NCBI GenBank assembly: GCA_016801885.1
Contig: CM028888.1
Coordinates: forward strand, 17,655,170-17,719,169
DNA: 64,000 bases
Source of the DNA: Toxotes chatareus
Taxonomy: Eukaryota; Chordata; Actinopteri; Toxotidae
Direction of reading: 5' to 3'
Every line of letters begins with the position of its first letter. Within the stretch, counting starts at the first letter, position 1. The notes beneath the pieces are model-generated. The model was not told the DNA's origin. It did not search any database and worked only from the letters and a program-made list of their open reading frames with translations. Positions 1-12,296 of this stretch are shown here, piece by piece. A program made the translations under genes and the position numbers.

Positions 1-3000
1 TGTGTTGTTGACAGATGGTTGGACTCAAACATTAAGTCATTTATTTTGTCATAATTGTGATAAAACATTCAAAAACCATAGAACAAGGACCTGTAGGATT
101 ATTTCAATACAAAATATACTTCACTGTCTTGACTGTTCACTTAGAATACACAAAGAAAATATAAGTACTGGTCAACTTTAGTTTCAGATGTGTAGTAGAC
201 AGTAGAAAGTGTTCAGTGCTTTTGATTGTATATTAAAAATAACTTGGATTATTAACAATATGGCCTCTTTTTTAGGAAACTTAATACAGCAAAGCATTGG
301 CAATAAACCACGTACACTGCAGTATGAAATCTAATCAACTGTGCCGACACTTCTCTTTTTTTTTTAATCATGTTAATCATGTTAATCATTAATTGATCCA
401 TTCTTCAGCACACCAGCAGAGTCTTAGAGGGAAAAAAGAAATCCCAAGGTATTTATTTATTCTCCCGTCAACAGAAATGGCTGCATGAAAAATGACTGCA
501 TAATATCCTACAAAAGAAAAAAAAAAAAAAAACAATAATGTGTTCCAACTGATCAAATTATGCTTATCTTGCTCCTAACACCATTTCTTTTAAGGGAAGG
601 ATGGGGACATAAAAACTTCTATGAATGTTCTTTTTTTTTTTTTCAAACATAAACTCTGGACAGTTTTAATGCCCCTGTCTGTTCAACCAGTTGCAGTAAC
701 ATTTATTCACGTCATATTATCATAATGGTCGGACGCTAAGTGGAAAAGATTTATTATGCTGGTGTTGGGACAGTTGGTACTTAAAATCGTCGACCAAGGA
801 CAAAAGATGATGCAGCAGACTTAAAATCTGGGAGCTTGTGTCATTTTTGTTCTAGTGTTGGGTGCAGTCCAGTAATTAGCCACGAGTTGTGACTTGTCTT
901 TTATGGATAACTTTTAAAATGACTTAATACTGTAGAAATTGGCAAGATAAACAGTTTTATATCTATATTATAGGACCAGAATTTATAATGGGAAATTCCC
1001 TAAGGCCAGTTGTGTTAATATACATTTTGGTGTAATGTATTGATTGTTTTATTGAAGCTGTGCAGTAGGAAGCTATTGTTCCTTACTTAATAAAACAGAC
1101 TACAGATGACTGATTAACAGGTACCCACAGTGTGATAGCACTTCCTCCCTTCACAGTTTGTATTGTACCTGTTGCTCCACCACCTTCCTCACAAGTGGAG
1201 GTGTGATGTGTGCCACCAGGTTGTCATATAGTTGTCTTTCCAGAAGAGGGGAGGCGGTGATTACACTGTTGTCTGGAAGCTTTTGACAGCATCCCAGGTA
1301 TGACATAGCTAATATGCTAGTTATCCTGGTGATACCATATTTCCCTCATGATGTATCCAACTCCTGCTATTCAGCAGTGGATTTAAATTTTCTATTGCTG
1401 AATTAATGTAAATTTTGTTGAAATCTGAGCTACGTTTGGATGAAAACTTACAGTCCATGATAGGGTTCTCCTTTCTTGCAGTGATCTGACACTGCTGCTT
1501 CAGAGCAATTTTAGCTAATTTCTAAACTGTACATTCCCATTACATGAGTAAGCCACTCCAGCATGTGTATAATAATGAAACTGTTTTCCCTGCTTACTTT
1601 GGTCTTAGTACTGTAGATGTGAGGCTGTGTGAATGGCAGGTCATCTGAAAGCCCTTATATGTCGCAGTGTGGTTGGCATGCTGAACGGACTGCTGTGATT
1701 GACACTGGTCGCCTCGCACAGGCTTTTACTGCAGTTCTGACAACATCGCGCAATGAATGAGCAATGAAAAATTCAAAAAAACGTGTGCATTTACCCGCTT
1801 ATTTATTCATTGAGAAAACCATTGTATTCTAATGCATAATATAACCACTGTGAGTAATATGCTCCAGTTCAACTGAATGGGTTGAAAAAGAAGTCATTTC
1901 TGCTAGAGTCAGCAAAAAAAAAAAAGAGAAATCAAGCTGAAAGGAACACAGCGATCAGAGATGAGGAGAGAGAACATGTGTTACTGAGATGAAAAACGAT
2001 GAAGGGATAACACTGCTTGTCAAGGACTCCAGTAATGAGAAAGAGAGGGTTCAATATTTTCGGCTTTTGTGCCACGGAGGGACCAAACACTGTGACATAC
2101 TCCACCCAGCCAGATGGGGATACATATGTCGGCTGTAAAACCCGAGAGACACTGCTGTAGCTGCCCTTTACCTGTGGCTTCAGGATCACTAAATCAAGAC
2201 AATTTAGGCCATATATATAAAAGGAAACAGTACCAGCACTCGCTGGTTGGGAATCACATGGAGTGTGTTATGGCCTGTGCAGCCAGGATTTATGTGTAGA
2301 CCTGATACAATAAACTCAGCACAGTCCTTTCTGATGTATTGGATTCTGTTGCCCCCACCTCCTCCTGTAGCTGTAATAACTCAGTATTCCTGGAAAATTG
2401 TAATGAGATTTTGAATTAGAAAACGGGGGAATGTTGGCCTCAACATCATCAGCTCTTGAGTTGTTTTTAATCTACTATTCCTGGGGCCTTTAAGGAGAGT
2501 ATTTGCCATATGAACTCGTCTACTAGCCCTGCCATCGTCCATGAAAAATAACCACATATTTTAAAAAGTCAGTTTTTACAGCTCTCCGTATCATGGCGTG
2601 CTATGAAGCAGGCTCACAGTTATAAATGATCTCTTCATTGCTGCTGATTCTGGTGATTGCGCTTTTGTAATCCCTGTAGATATCAGCGCTGTGTGTGACA
2701 CCTAGGGCCGTGGCTTTCTTCTAGAAACACCTCAGAAAGTAGGTTTGTGTCACAAATGCTCATATCACACGTTTCAGATCATATCTCTGTGTTACATAAT
2801 TTCCTGTCGCCGCAGGGAGGGTGTTGTTCTATCTAGCGTGTTTCATTTGTGCAGCTGTATTTCAAAATAAAATCTCTGTTTGATATTACAAAATGTATGT
2901 CCTTACATTTAAAAAATATATATATCTGTATTATTTTAAATGAAATATGAAATGGTTCCTTAAGAATTAACTGCAGTAGCATGTCGCTGTGGACATTCCC

Positions 3001-3589
3001 ATTAAGTCAGGTCTGCATTTTAATGTATGCTTACACTGAAATCGCGGTATAAAATGTTATGATAGGTACACTGAACTTAGCTGACCTGGCTCTCATTATT
3101 TTGAAATAACATTTCTCCGGTTTTTCTTGTTGTGTGAACCTTCAGCCTTTCAGATGGCAGGTGAGGTTTCTGTTTGCAGCCTGAACAGACACTGAAAAGA
3201 CATTTCTCTGCCCTCCCTCTGACCTTGGTTGTCAGGGCAGTGAATTAAAGCTAGTTAAAGATCAAGGACAACAAGAGAGGCAAAAACTGTTAAAATCCAA
3301 GATCAAGAAAGGCAGAGGCTTTTACGGTGATGGACTGGGGAATTGAGACTGTGTGTGGGAGGAGTAGACAGGATGCATGTGTATTGAATGAAAAGAGGAG
3401 TGCTAGAAAGGATGGGCCAGTGTTGTTGAACTAAAGACAGGGATATGCCCCCAAATGAAGCCGTGCATTTAAAAACAGCTTGACATTTGAGTAGATTCAT
3501 CTCACTTGTTGGATTTCTCAGTGGATGACAGAAATGTCATATGCACTCACTGTAGACACACATTTCTGTAACTTCACCAAACAAAACTT

Positions 3590-3615
3590 CTGCAGAGACT
3601 GCAGAGACTGCAGAG
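3590..3615. repeat. Short 9-base tandem repeat
   Basis: The unit ctgcagaga is repeated almost three times. Confidence 0.9.
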
Positions 3616-4197
3616 TTCTGAAAGCAGTTACTGAGGCATCTTCCGCAAAGAGAGCTTTTTTTTTTTCTCAACACCATGAAGTACAGGATATAGAACAGCA
3701 GTGTTGGACAATTTGTTGGTAGTACCAGCTGGAAATTAACATCTTCCAATTGATTTTATTTTCCTCCTCTTGTTCCACTGTCTGAACAGATTGTGCCTGT
3801 TAAACACAGTCTCCAACTTTTGGCTTCCAGTGGTGATCAATGGGCCAAGGAGGACTCAAATTGGCTTCCACCTCTTGCTTTAACTGGAGGTGTAAAACAG
3901 ATACTGGGGAGGAAGCGCTGGCTGTGACTGTCATTACTGCTGAACAACTATTGAAAACCTTTTCCCATGTTGAAACAGTTTTAACAGTCCTCAGCTCTGA
4001 GCAACAAAGCCGATGCAAATCTCTTGGCAACGTCTGAAATTCGTAAGTTTGTTCTCTCAAGTCAATACAACAGGTAAAAGTGGTCAGAGCTCTGAAGTGA
4101 CGTTCCCAGTGGACAAATAAGCTAACCTGGCATCCAATGCAAACACAAATTACACAAACTGTGTCCAGTAGAGGTGGCTGAAGCATTTTCTAAAAAT

Positions 4198-4355
4198 GTC
4201 CCCCAGGTGCCTGCCTATGGAAGTGTGCCAGGCACAGCCAACTGGGGAAAAACCCGGGGGGCCGACCCAGAACATGCTGGAGAGACTCCAGCCCAGCTGG
4301 CAGGGGAGAGCCTGGGGATCCCACAGGAGGTAGCTGGAGGATGTTACAAGGGAAA
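4198..4355 (+). mobile_element. Degenerate 3' fragment of a teleost non-LTR retrotransposon (Rex/RTE-like)
   Basis: The text ctatggaagtgtgccaggca, caactgggg-aaacccgggg, acccagaacatgctggagag and ggggatcccacaggagg-agctggagga is the well-known C-terminal coding end of a fish LINE, whose intact product ends in a P-x-R-x-R-W-R-D-Y, WERLGIPQEELE, VAGER style. Here the frame is broken by a stop (tag near 4330) and small indels, so it is a fossil. Confidence 0.7.
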
Positions 4356-4449
4356 GATGTATTGATGGATGGGAGGGAATTTTACCGCTACAGCTCTACA
4401 GTGGATACAGTGCGAAAAGCATAGACGTGATATTTAACAAGACTAACAG

Positions 4450-4640
4450 TCTAAAGCCATGAGTCTGTACTTACATGCTGCAGTATTTTTAGCTAAATGC
4501 TATTGTCAGCACAGTAACATGCTCACAGTGCTAACATACTAATGTTTAGGAGGTATAATGTTTTCCATGTTCACCATTTCAGTTTTGAATATCAACATGC
4601 TAACATTTGCTAATTAGCATCAGACAAAAAGTACAGTCCA
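4450..4640 (+). repeat. Teleost interspersed repeat, GCTAAC-rich type
   Basis: Recurring pieces such as agctaaatgctattg, acatgctcacagtgctaac, aatgtttaggaggtataatg, ccatgttcaccat and aacatgctaacatttgctaa-ttagca match a very common repeat of percomorph genomes. The family name is not known to me; it often lies beside the CCTGATGATGG type found at 27641 and 31400. An opposite-orientation copy is at 29290-29487. Confidence 0.6.
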
Positions 4641-6155
4641 GTGGTTGAAGAGATATTTCAGTCTGGAGAAAGGCATGGACAGACCGTTATTTCCATCCCT
4701 AAAGCCTTTCTTTTTTATTTTGAGATAAATCACTGATGATATGATATAACTCTACTTATATAAATTTTAAAATTCAGAGTGCTCTTACATTTCATTATAC
4801 AAGTTCCACAAATTCTAAAGCAAGTCTAAAGCTTACACCAAAGCTGATGAGAGGTGACATGAGAAATTTTGTTCTAGATGTTCGACTGTAGATGAGGCAG
4901 TTGTCCCTGGAGTCAGCCTAAGCCACCGTATGTTAGCAGCTATTAGATCTCCCCTTCAGCTTCTCTGCCGTACATATTATCTGCTCAAAACAGGCAAGTG
5001 GAAGACAGACGAAAGAAGCAAACAAAGAAAAACCAGTCACATTGTAAAAGGCTTTGAATGATACAAGGCATCCACTGGTAACAGACAATACGCTGTATAA
5101 TGTGCTGCTGCATAACATTATCAATATACTGTATTGTCGGTAGACTTGGGGAGAATGAGAGTGGGAGGATCTGGCAGGGAAGATTAGTTATGCTGTAAAG
5201 GTTAACTCATGCATGAATTCAAGCTTGGAATTTACTATTTATTAATCAAGAATGTGCTAATTAGACATCCTCTCCCTCATGCCTTTTCCAGCCACTGTGG
5301 GATGCAGTTGACAGGAAGATGGAATTAAATATTTGTGGCCACATACTAAATAAACCAGTGCCCCCATAACTGCAGTCAAGAAAAGTCATCAGCTTCCAAT
5401 AAATCTTTTCCACAAAGCTTAGAACAGCCACGCTAATCCCCTCCATTAGATTTCAGTTGCCCCCAGCACTCAGCAACAAGATAGTTCAGCAAGTGCATCT
5501 GGGCACTTCAGTGTTGGATGGAATTCAGGATTGTTGAGATGTTGAGGCATTTCCTGAGGTTCTGACTTTGAATTCAAGGTGCATGAGCATCAGCAGCAGC
5601 AGCAACCAAATTTTTATAGATTAAAAGTTTGTGGGGATGAGAGTGAATCAAGCAGATTGTTTATCTCTCTCTCTCACTTTTCCATGTAACTAACATTAAA
5701 AAAAGCACTTCACCAATTTAGCATTGCGCTAATATAACATTGTCAGACTCAGGGTGGATGGAGCAGAACCAGAGATATAGTCTTTTTTTTTATTCCACAC
5801 ATTCTTCTTTCTTGTCAAAACCTGGCACCTATATTACCCAGAATGCAACTCAAGAAGCAACGCCTCGCTTCAGAGATTCAGGTGCGTTGTAGCACAGTTG
5901 CGGCTAATGTATTCCTAAGCTGTGAGCCTCATGCAGAGATAAGGAGCAGGCTACAGAGGTCTGGTAAGCTCACTTCTTGCTAACTCCACATCCCCAGATT
6001 TTTTTCATTTTCAAACTTGGACTCCTCAGACCAAACTGACTCTGACTCTGCGACGTCACTGTGGACAGTGATCACATTTCCTGCAGCTCGCTCTGGAGCC
6101 ACAAAAGGATTTGCACAACTTTTTTCACATGTAGTAGTGTTCCCTGAGACCCGCA

Positions 6156-6181
6156 AACACACGCACACACACACACACACC
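6156..6181. repeat. CA dinucleotide microsatellite
   Basis: A short run of CA units with one acg interruption at its start. Confidence 0.9.
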
Positions 6182-9100
6182 GTGTCTTTAAAATCGATGG
6201 ATTTCCCTCTGCTGTTTTGCTTTAGGTACCAGTGAAGCACAAAATACAATCCAGGAAGTCCAGATTTATCACATTAGAAATTATTTCCTATTTCACGATA
6301 TAAACAGTGGAATTACTGTGTTCATGTTACAATATAGTCCACCAGGAATGGGTGCAGGCATGTACTTGATTCGTCAAAGCAGAACTTTGCCAGATGTCTC
6401 GGGACCTTGCATTTTCTATCCAGAACCCTCCGAACTGGCACCCCCGCTGGACTGACCTCATTGAAAGGCAATAGAGTACTGCATTTTTTCACAGAGCTGA
6501 GTGTGGCCTCAGTTTGTTTAGCTTTGTGTAGGTCAAAGCTAATTTGATCTCTCTACCTTTTGGTAAACAGAGCATCTTCAGTGGTGACCTCATGCTGGAC
6601 CAGTGGGTGTAATTTAAAAGTCCGACCAGTAAAGTCATCACAAACTTTTCAACAATCCGACCTTTCTGACTTCTCTATCAAATAAAACTGCCAAAGCCCA
6701 TTAGCTTATACTTAAGTGTGATCCCTCACTGACTAATATGCTGTCCCCTCCATCCTCCTTTAAATGGAAATACATCACATTAAGGAAGTAATACCATTTC
6801 AAGGGACCTTTAAGTCGACTGTAGCTACGCTGTGCAGGTGACAGAGGAGAATATTCACCAGTCTTTAACCACAGTTCGTCATTCAGATCTTAATTGGTCA
6901 AGTTTTCTGTCTGCCTCTCTTATGCCCCCGCAGAGCTCTTTTTCTCTTTCGCTGATAATGAAATGCATGCCCTGCCACGTGTACAGAGAGGATTTACTCA
7001 GATTGTTTCAAACCACTTCAAACGCTCAACATCCAGGAGCTGCAGGATAAAATAACTAACCTCACAAGTCAAATCAGTCACAGAACGAAACACACATTTG
7101 CACACAACAGCAGTCTTGAACTGTAAGTTGGACAATTATTCCTCCTCACTCAAGTCTATTTGCCATTACTCTGTCAGCTCATGAAACACCTTCATCTCAT
7201 GCTGCCACCCCAGCAGCTCTCATTACTACTCACTCCCCATCCAGCTTCCCCACTCACTCCACACCTCCTGGTTGGCAGCAGGCGCCCGTGTGCCCTGAGA
7301 GACCACCGCTACATCTTTTCCCTGGCCAAGCCTGCAATCCTTCACCTGTCAGGCTCTTTTAGTGCGCTAACCTTGGATCAGAGCCAGCCCACTCACTCAG
7401 TACTTGCCCATACCACTAACTCAGCCAACCCCCCTCCCACCACCTCCCACAAAGTCTTTACCCACTTCACCTTCTTAGGCCACCAGTCACAGACCATACA
7501 GGACACACACAGCAGAAACTGGCCACTTCATCGGCTGTAATATCGTTGTGGTAAAAGTGGACAACAGTAACATAAAAGCAGAGGTACTGACTTTCATGGT
7601 TTTTGATTATGCAAACTAGTGTGCACGAATAAATGGTTCACATTTGCATATTTGAGTAATGATATTTTTGAGTCTCTTCTCTGCCTCTCATCTTTCAGAG
7701 AGGAAAGAGAACCTACACTCCATCTCAGCTGAAGAACGCTGCAAATCCGGTGCCTTTAAGAAATGGGACTGAGCAATAATTAATTAAAGAGATGACTTTT
7801 ACAGAACATGACCGATTAAGAAACTTTTTTTTTTAAAGGTAACATTTCAAAGCAGAGAAAGGTTCAAGGAAGGTTCAGAGTCTGTTTGCACACACAGTAG
7901 AAAGTTGTTTAATTGTCCATATGCTCCAAGACAAATAATCTTTGACTTAATATTGGTGTTTATCCCATTTAATGATACCATCAGATCAAATCTTACAACC
8001 CTGCTGCTGTGTTTAATCATAGCAAGGGATTCCTCTACTAACATGGCACCTTTCAATCCCAAAATTAAACCTTTTTATGGCTCAAAATTTACTCATTGAT
8101 GTCTGCTCAAGTACCATTTCATGCATCAACATAATAAATGTCCAGTTCTGACCACAGTATTTGATCTATAGGACATTCACACTTCAGCTGAACAACAACA
8201 ACTAATTCAATAACATTTAACTAATGGGTTTTACTTTAGAGTTAGGGCATCGATATTTAGAACTATGTAAACAAAAATCCATTTTAGTTTGTGTTGCAGT
8301 CCATCCAGCTTCAAGTTAACATTGTGCACCATTCACTGCTCCATTAGGTCTGAGGTGGTGTTGGGTGCAGCAGTGATTCGTTTGTCACAAACAGTGAAGC
8401 ATGAGTTGTCAATTTTGGTAGTGTGAAATGTCAGACTTTGGTCAGTGTCTGTGACAGTGTGTACTTGCTCAAAATAAACCGAAAGATAAAAGCTGTGGAG
8501 AAGCCTGTGTGAGTTTGTTTCCAGCCCATAGCAGAGTATTTGTGATATATTTTGGTGGCCGATAGCGCTGACATTTTTTCATCAGTGTGACAGAGACTGA
8601 TTAGTTGACAGATTAGTCCAACAGATCCTGGATTTGTCTGAGTTTCAGCAGTCTGTTAGATGATGTGGTTGAGCAGCAGATCAGCAACATGATCAGAGGG
8701 ATACTGACCAGACTCCCTATTGATTTCACAAGTTAAATATGAGGCCCTGCACACCCATACATTTTCACTAATTCTAATTATGCGTCTGCTCAGGTTGAAG
8801 TTGAAGTTGAGTAGAACCAAACTCCATAGACTTAAAAAGCTTTTTTTCCAGCAGACAATTTGTTTCGTCATATCATCAAACGAACAGCCATAATTAATAA
8901 CATTACTGATTAACCTTACACAATGGCTCAGTTTCATTTACAGTAAATGTCTCAAGCAATGCACAGTGCCAGCAGCCTGGAACTGAATTAGTTACACCTT
9001 TGCCTAAATGTCAGCTGTGAAAAGAATTGATCACGTGTGTGCAAGTTGTCCCGTCCTAACAAATGCAACAAAACCAGAACATATCATAAATTCTTATCAT

Positions 9101-9513
9101 TTTGTTGCAAACAAACATAAAAAGAAAATCTTTTGTTTTTCTTCTAATGTGTTTTGGGGCCTTAACAATGCAGTTTTCCAGGCTCGTCTCATACAACACT
9201 GGTTAATACATGTCAGTCATCTCACTATCAGATACTCACAATTCACTTTCAACCAACAAGCTTCAGCTTCACAGTGACTATTCGGGATACTGAAATCAGA
9301 CAACATCATCCTTTATCATCAGGTGTATATATGTTTGCATTCAGTCAGATTAATGAGAGAGACTAACAAAGTAATACAAGCAGCTGGCCTGATTATACAA
9401 CCTATGTGTTTAAACAAAAATAATGATGTCAAATCCAAAAAGAGAATGTCCCATTTTTTTTATCCTCATCAGTGAATTTAAGCAGCTGGCTGATCCTGGA
9501 AGAGGTTAGTGTG

Positions 9514-9520
<7 letters not shown>

Positions 9521-9591
<71 letters not shown>

Positions 9592-9607
9592 GGTATGTGT
9601 GTGTGTG
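9521..9607. repeat. GT dinucleotide microsatellite
   Basis: A pure GT run of about 70 bases is followed by an interrupted tail with tggtatgtgt. It is the longest dinucleotide tract in the window. Confidence 0.97.
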
Positions 9608-12174
9608 AGAGAGTCTGGGTGCTTCGGTAAAACACGCAGATGAGACACACCACACAAGTGCTTTGTTTTTCTGAAGTGGGTATTTTAGTGTGGAGCAGAC
9701 GTTAGAATGGCTTCTGAGGGACTAAAGGTTTCTCATTAATTTTGAATTTTGAATTTCCACCGGTGCCAGCAAAGAGGCCACAGAGGCTTTTTGTTTAATA
9801 TATGATTCATGTTAAGTGAGATATTACCTATTGCAGTTGAACCAGTCCCAGCCATTTCCAAAGCTTTTTGTATTCGGTGTTTTCGGCGCGTCTGAGCTGC
9901 CTCAAACATGCGTGCCTGTCACTTTTTGATAAGGTGCCTCGTTGAAAAGCCAGGATATTTCGCTCAAATGATTGTTGCGTTGTCATATTTTAGCATATTT
10001 TTGCCTGAGCTTAATTATACAGTTAGGTATCCATTTGACAACCGGAATATATCAAACTCTGCCCCATTCACTAAGATGCAAACCGTGAGCTGAGAGGTAA
10101 AAGGCTCAGACTCAGTAAAATGCACTTTGGCGATACTAAGCTTCAAATCTGACATCATCTGGCTAATTATTAGTACGTTCTTCATAATTTTTTAATCCTC
10201 AAGATTTCAGTCCTTGCTGATCTGGAAACACCCATGGTCACCTTGGTATCAGGCAACACTCTTACTGTGGCTTCCTCACAATAAACGCTGTTTTTCACCA
10301 GTTGCATGGTTTTAAGCAGGAGGTTGTTTCGTTTGCAACGTAACACAGCTCTAGTCAGAAGAGTCATCAGTTAGATAGCATTACACACAGTAACGCTGCA
10401 TTACATGCATTCATCATTCCTGCGAATCATGTGAATGTGAATCCATTGTGGCAGTGGCAGAGTCCACCACTGACAATGAAAACTGCTAAACACAGCAGCA
10501 CTTACTGACTGTGACTACCACCGTGTGACTGAGAACTGATATTCAAAGACAAACATATGGAGTTTTATTTAATTCATTCATAAACGAAGAATTAACCCTT
10601 CACAACAAAATGTTATCTGAAATATTCAGGCAGCAGAATGGCCCAGTAGTTACTGGCATTAATGCTGCATTCAACACTTTCTAATATAAGACTGGCAGTA
10701 GTTTATTGTCTTAGTCTTCCCGAAAATAAAAACACTTTCTTCCTCTGATTTTCTGGGGGGGCTTCATAAATCTTCATGTCCTGGGTCATTATACCGTACA
10801 CCACGGGAACCATTACCATGTAGAGGAAGCAATCTCTGAAACATGAGGGCACCCTGATGCTTAATTGATATTTATTTATAGCTCACACATGCCCACATAA
10901 TAGCCACTTTGCTAGGCTGAAAACATTTTGCCCAAATGTCTCAAAATTATGATGTTTCCTGTTCAGAGCGTGCGGGGTGAACTCCCAACCACCCCTCCAA
11001 ACTAATAATTACAACTGCATACGTTGGAAGTAGCTAACTTCATTTACTAAGTGTTTTAATGGCTGTAGTTGAGGCGCAGATGGACTGTTAGGTTGAGTTG
11101 TTATTATAGGACAGATTAAGCGACAGAGAGCATTTCTAAGAGGCCTAGCAAAGACAGATTTTCTGCTGAGAGTGCAGGCTTCCCTTTAAGCAACAGTCAA
11201 GGAAAACAGGGGATACTCTTCAAGCCATATATTTCTTGAAGCCATCCTCACAGCCGACCAGTACAATGCAGTTTCTGATAGTGCATCAGGACATGGAGTG
11301 GTTGTTGATGGAGATTACTTGGATATTATAGGTCAGTTCCTCAGGGGATTTTAGTTTAATTAAAGATGGTACTCATTAACTCATCAGCGTTGCACCTACA
11401 GTATAGTGGCCTTTTCATCTCACCACAATATTGTTCTGCAGGGGATTGTGGGCCATGTAAATTAATAACCAGCAGCTGATAGCATATGATGAATTCTCCA
11501 ACAAAACGCTGCGGAGTATTTCCTGTTTGGGAAAGAATTCATTATCATAAATTCCCATGTTTTTTGTTTTTTTGCAAAAATGTGGAGTTTCCAGCCTGTA
11601 AAGGAGAATATAACAAAACAAACACAACCAGACGGTTGTTATCCAAATATTGATTAAAGCCCAATGCTGATCAGTGGCATCAGATTTTCACTGTGAGAGA
11701 AATATTAAACAGGCAGGAGAAATCAGACCTAATTCCTCATCAAAAACATATCAAATATACAATACTGACTCATATTAAATATATGTATGGGATTAAAATT
11801 ACATTAAAAATGACTAAAAGTCAAATTCCAAATGAAATTCACCTCAGATCAGGGTCAAAATGTCAAACAATTCATTCTCAGTTCATCTCTTTATTCTGAG
11901 AGCTGGTGTATGTAATGTTTAAATTAATAAATAATTAATAATATATCCATTTCGGTGATAGAGTGTCAAAACACATCAAACTGTACTTTTACTGTTTATA
12001 GGATATAGATTGTTTGTATCAACCATCATCAAAAGCCAAACAGCGGGATTTCGCATCACTGTACACTGGAGTCATGTCAGTGTCAGTGCTTTAGCTATGG
12101 AACAATATATTGACGTTTTTATTACATTTTCTCTCCTTTGAATCCATCTTTCCTCTCTCTGTTTCTTCCTACAG

Positions 12175-12296
12175 GGCAGTAGTTGGGCACAGAGAGCCGC
12201 TGCCTGATGATAGTAGAGACAATATCACTATTTTCACCCGAATCCTTGACAGGCTGTTGGATGGATATGACAACAGGCTACGTCCTGGGCTGGGAG
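12175..12296 (+). CDS. gabra3: gabra3 exon encoding the mature N-terminus
   Basis: This 122-base exon follows a pyrimidine-rich acceptor (tttcttcctacag) and ends before gtaagc. It encodes AVVGHREPLPDDSRDNIT and then IFTRILDRLLDGYDNRLRPGLG, the conserved first helix of alpha subunits that helps subunit assembly. DNIT is an N-glycosylation sequon conserved in the family. The first base completes a codon begun in an upstream exon and the last base starts the codon finished in the next exon. The short run before PDDS differs from the human alpha-3 N-terminus, as expected for this fast-evolving part. Confidence 0.93.

Larger units (their letters stand above)
1..12174 (+). other. Upstream intron or 5' flank of gabra3
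   Basis: No coding exon was found in this 12 kb. It must hold, or lie downstream of, the exon with the gabra3 start codon and signal peptide; I looked for an ATG followed by a hydrophobic run and a donor in the right phase and saw no convincing case. It contains a LINE 3' fragment (4198-4355), a teleost repeat (4450-4640), CA and GT microsatellites (6156-6181 and 9521-9607) and a 9-base tandem repeat at 3590-3615. The left edge could also include part of another gene's non-coding sequence. Confidence 0.6.

Noticed and set aside
7160..7540. 126-codon + strand open frame
   Set aside because: Pro, Leu and Ser-rich because the DNA is C-rich there; low complexity and no homologue recognised.
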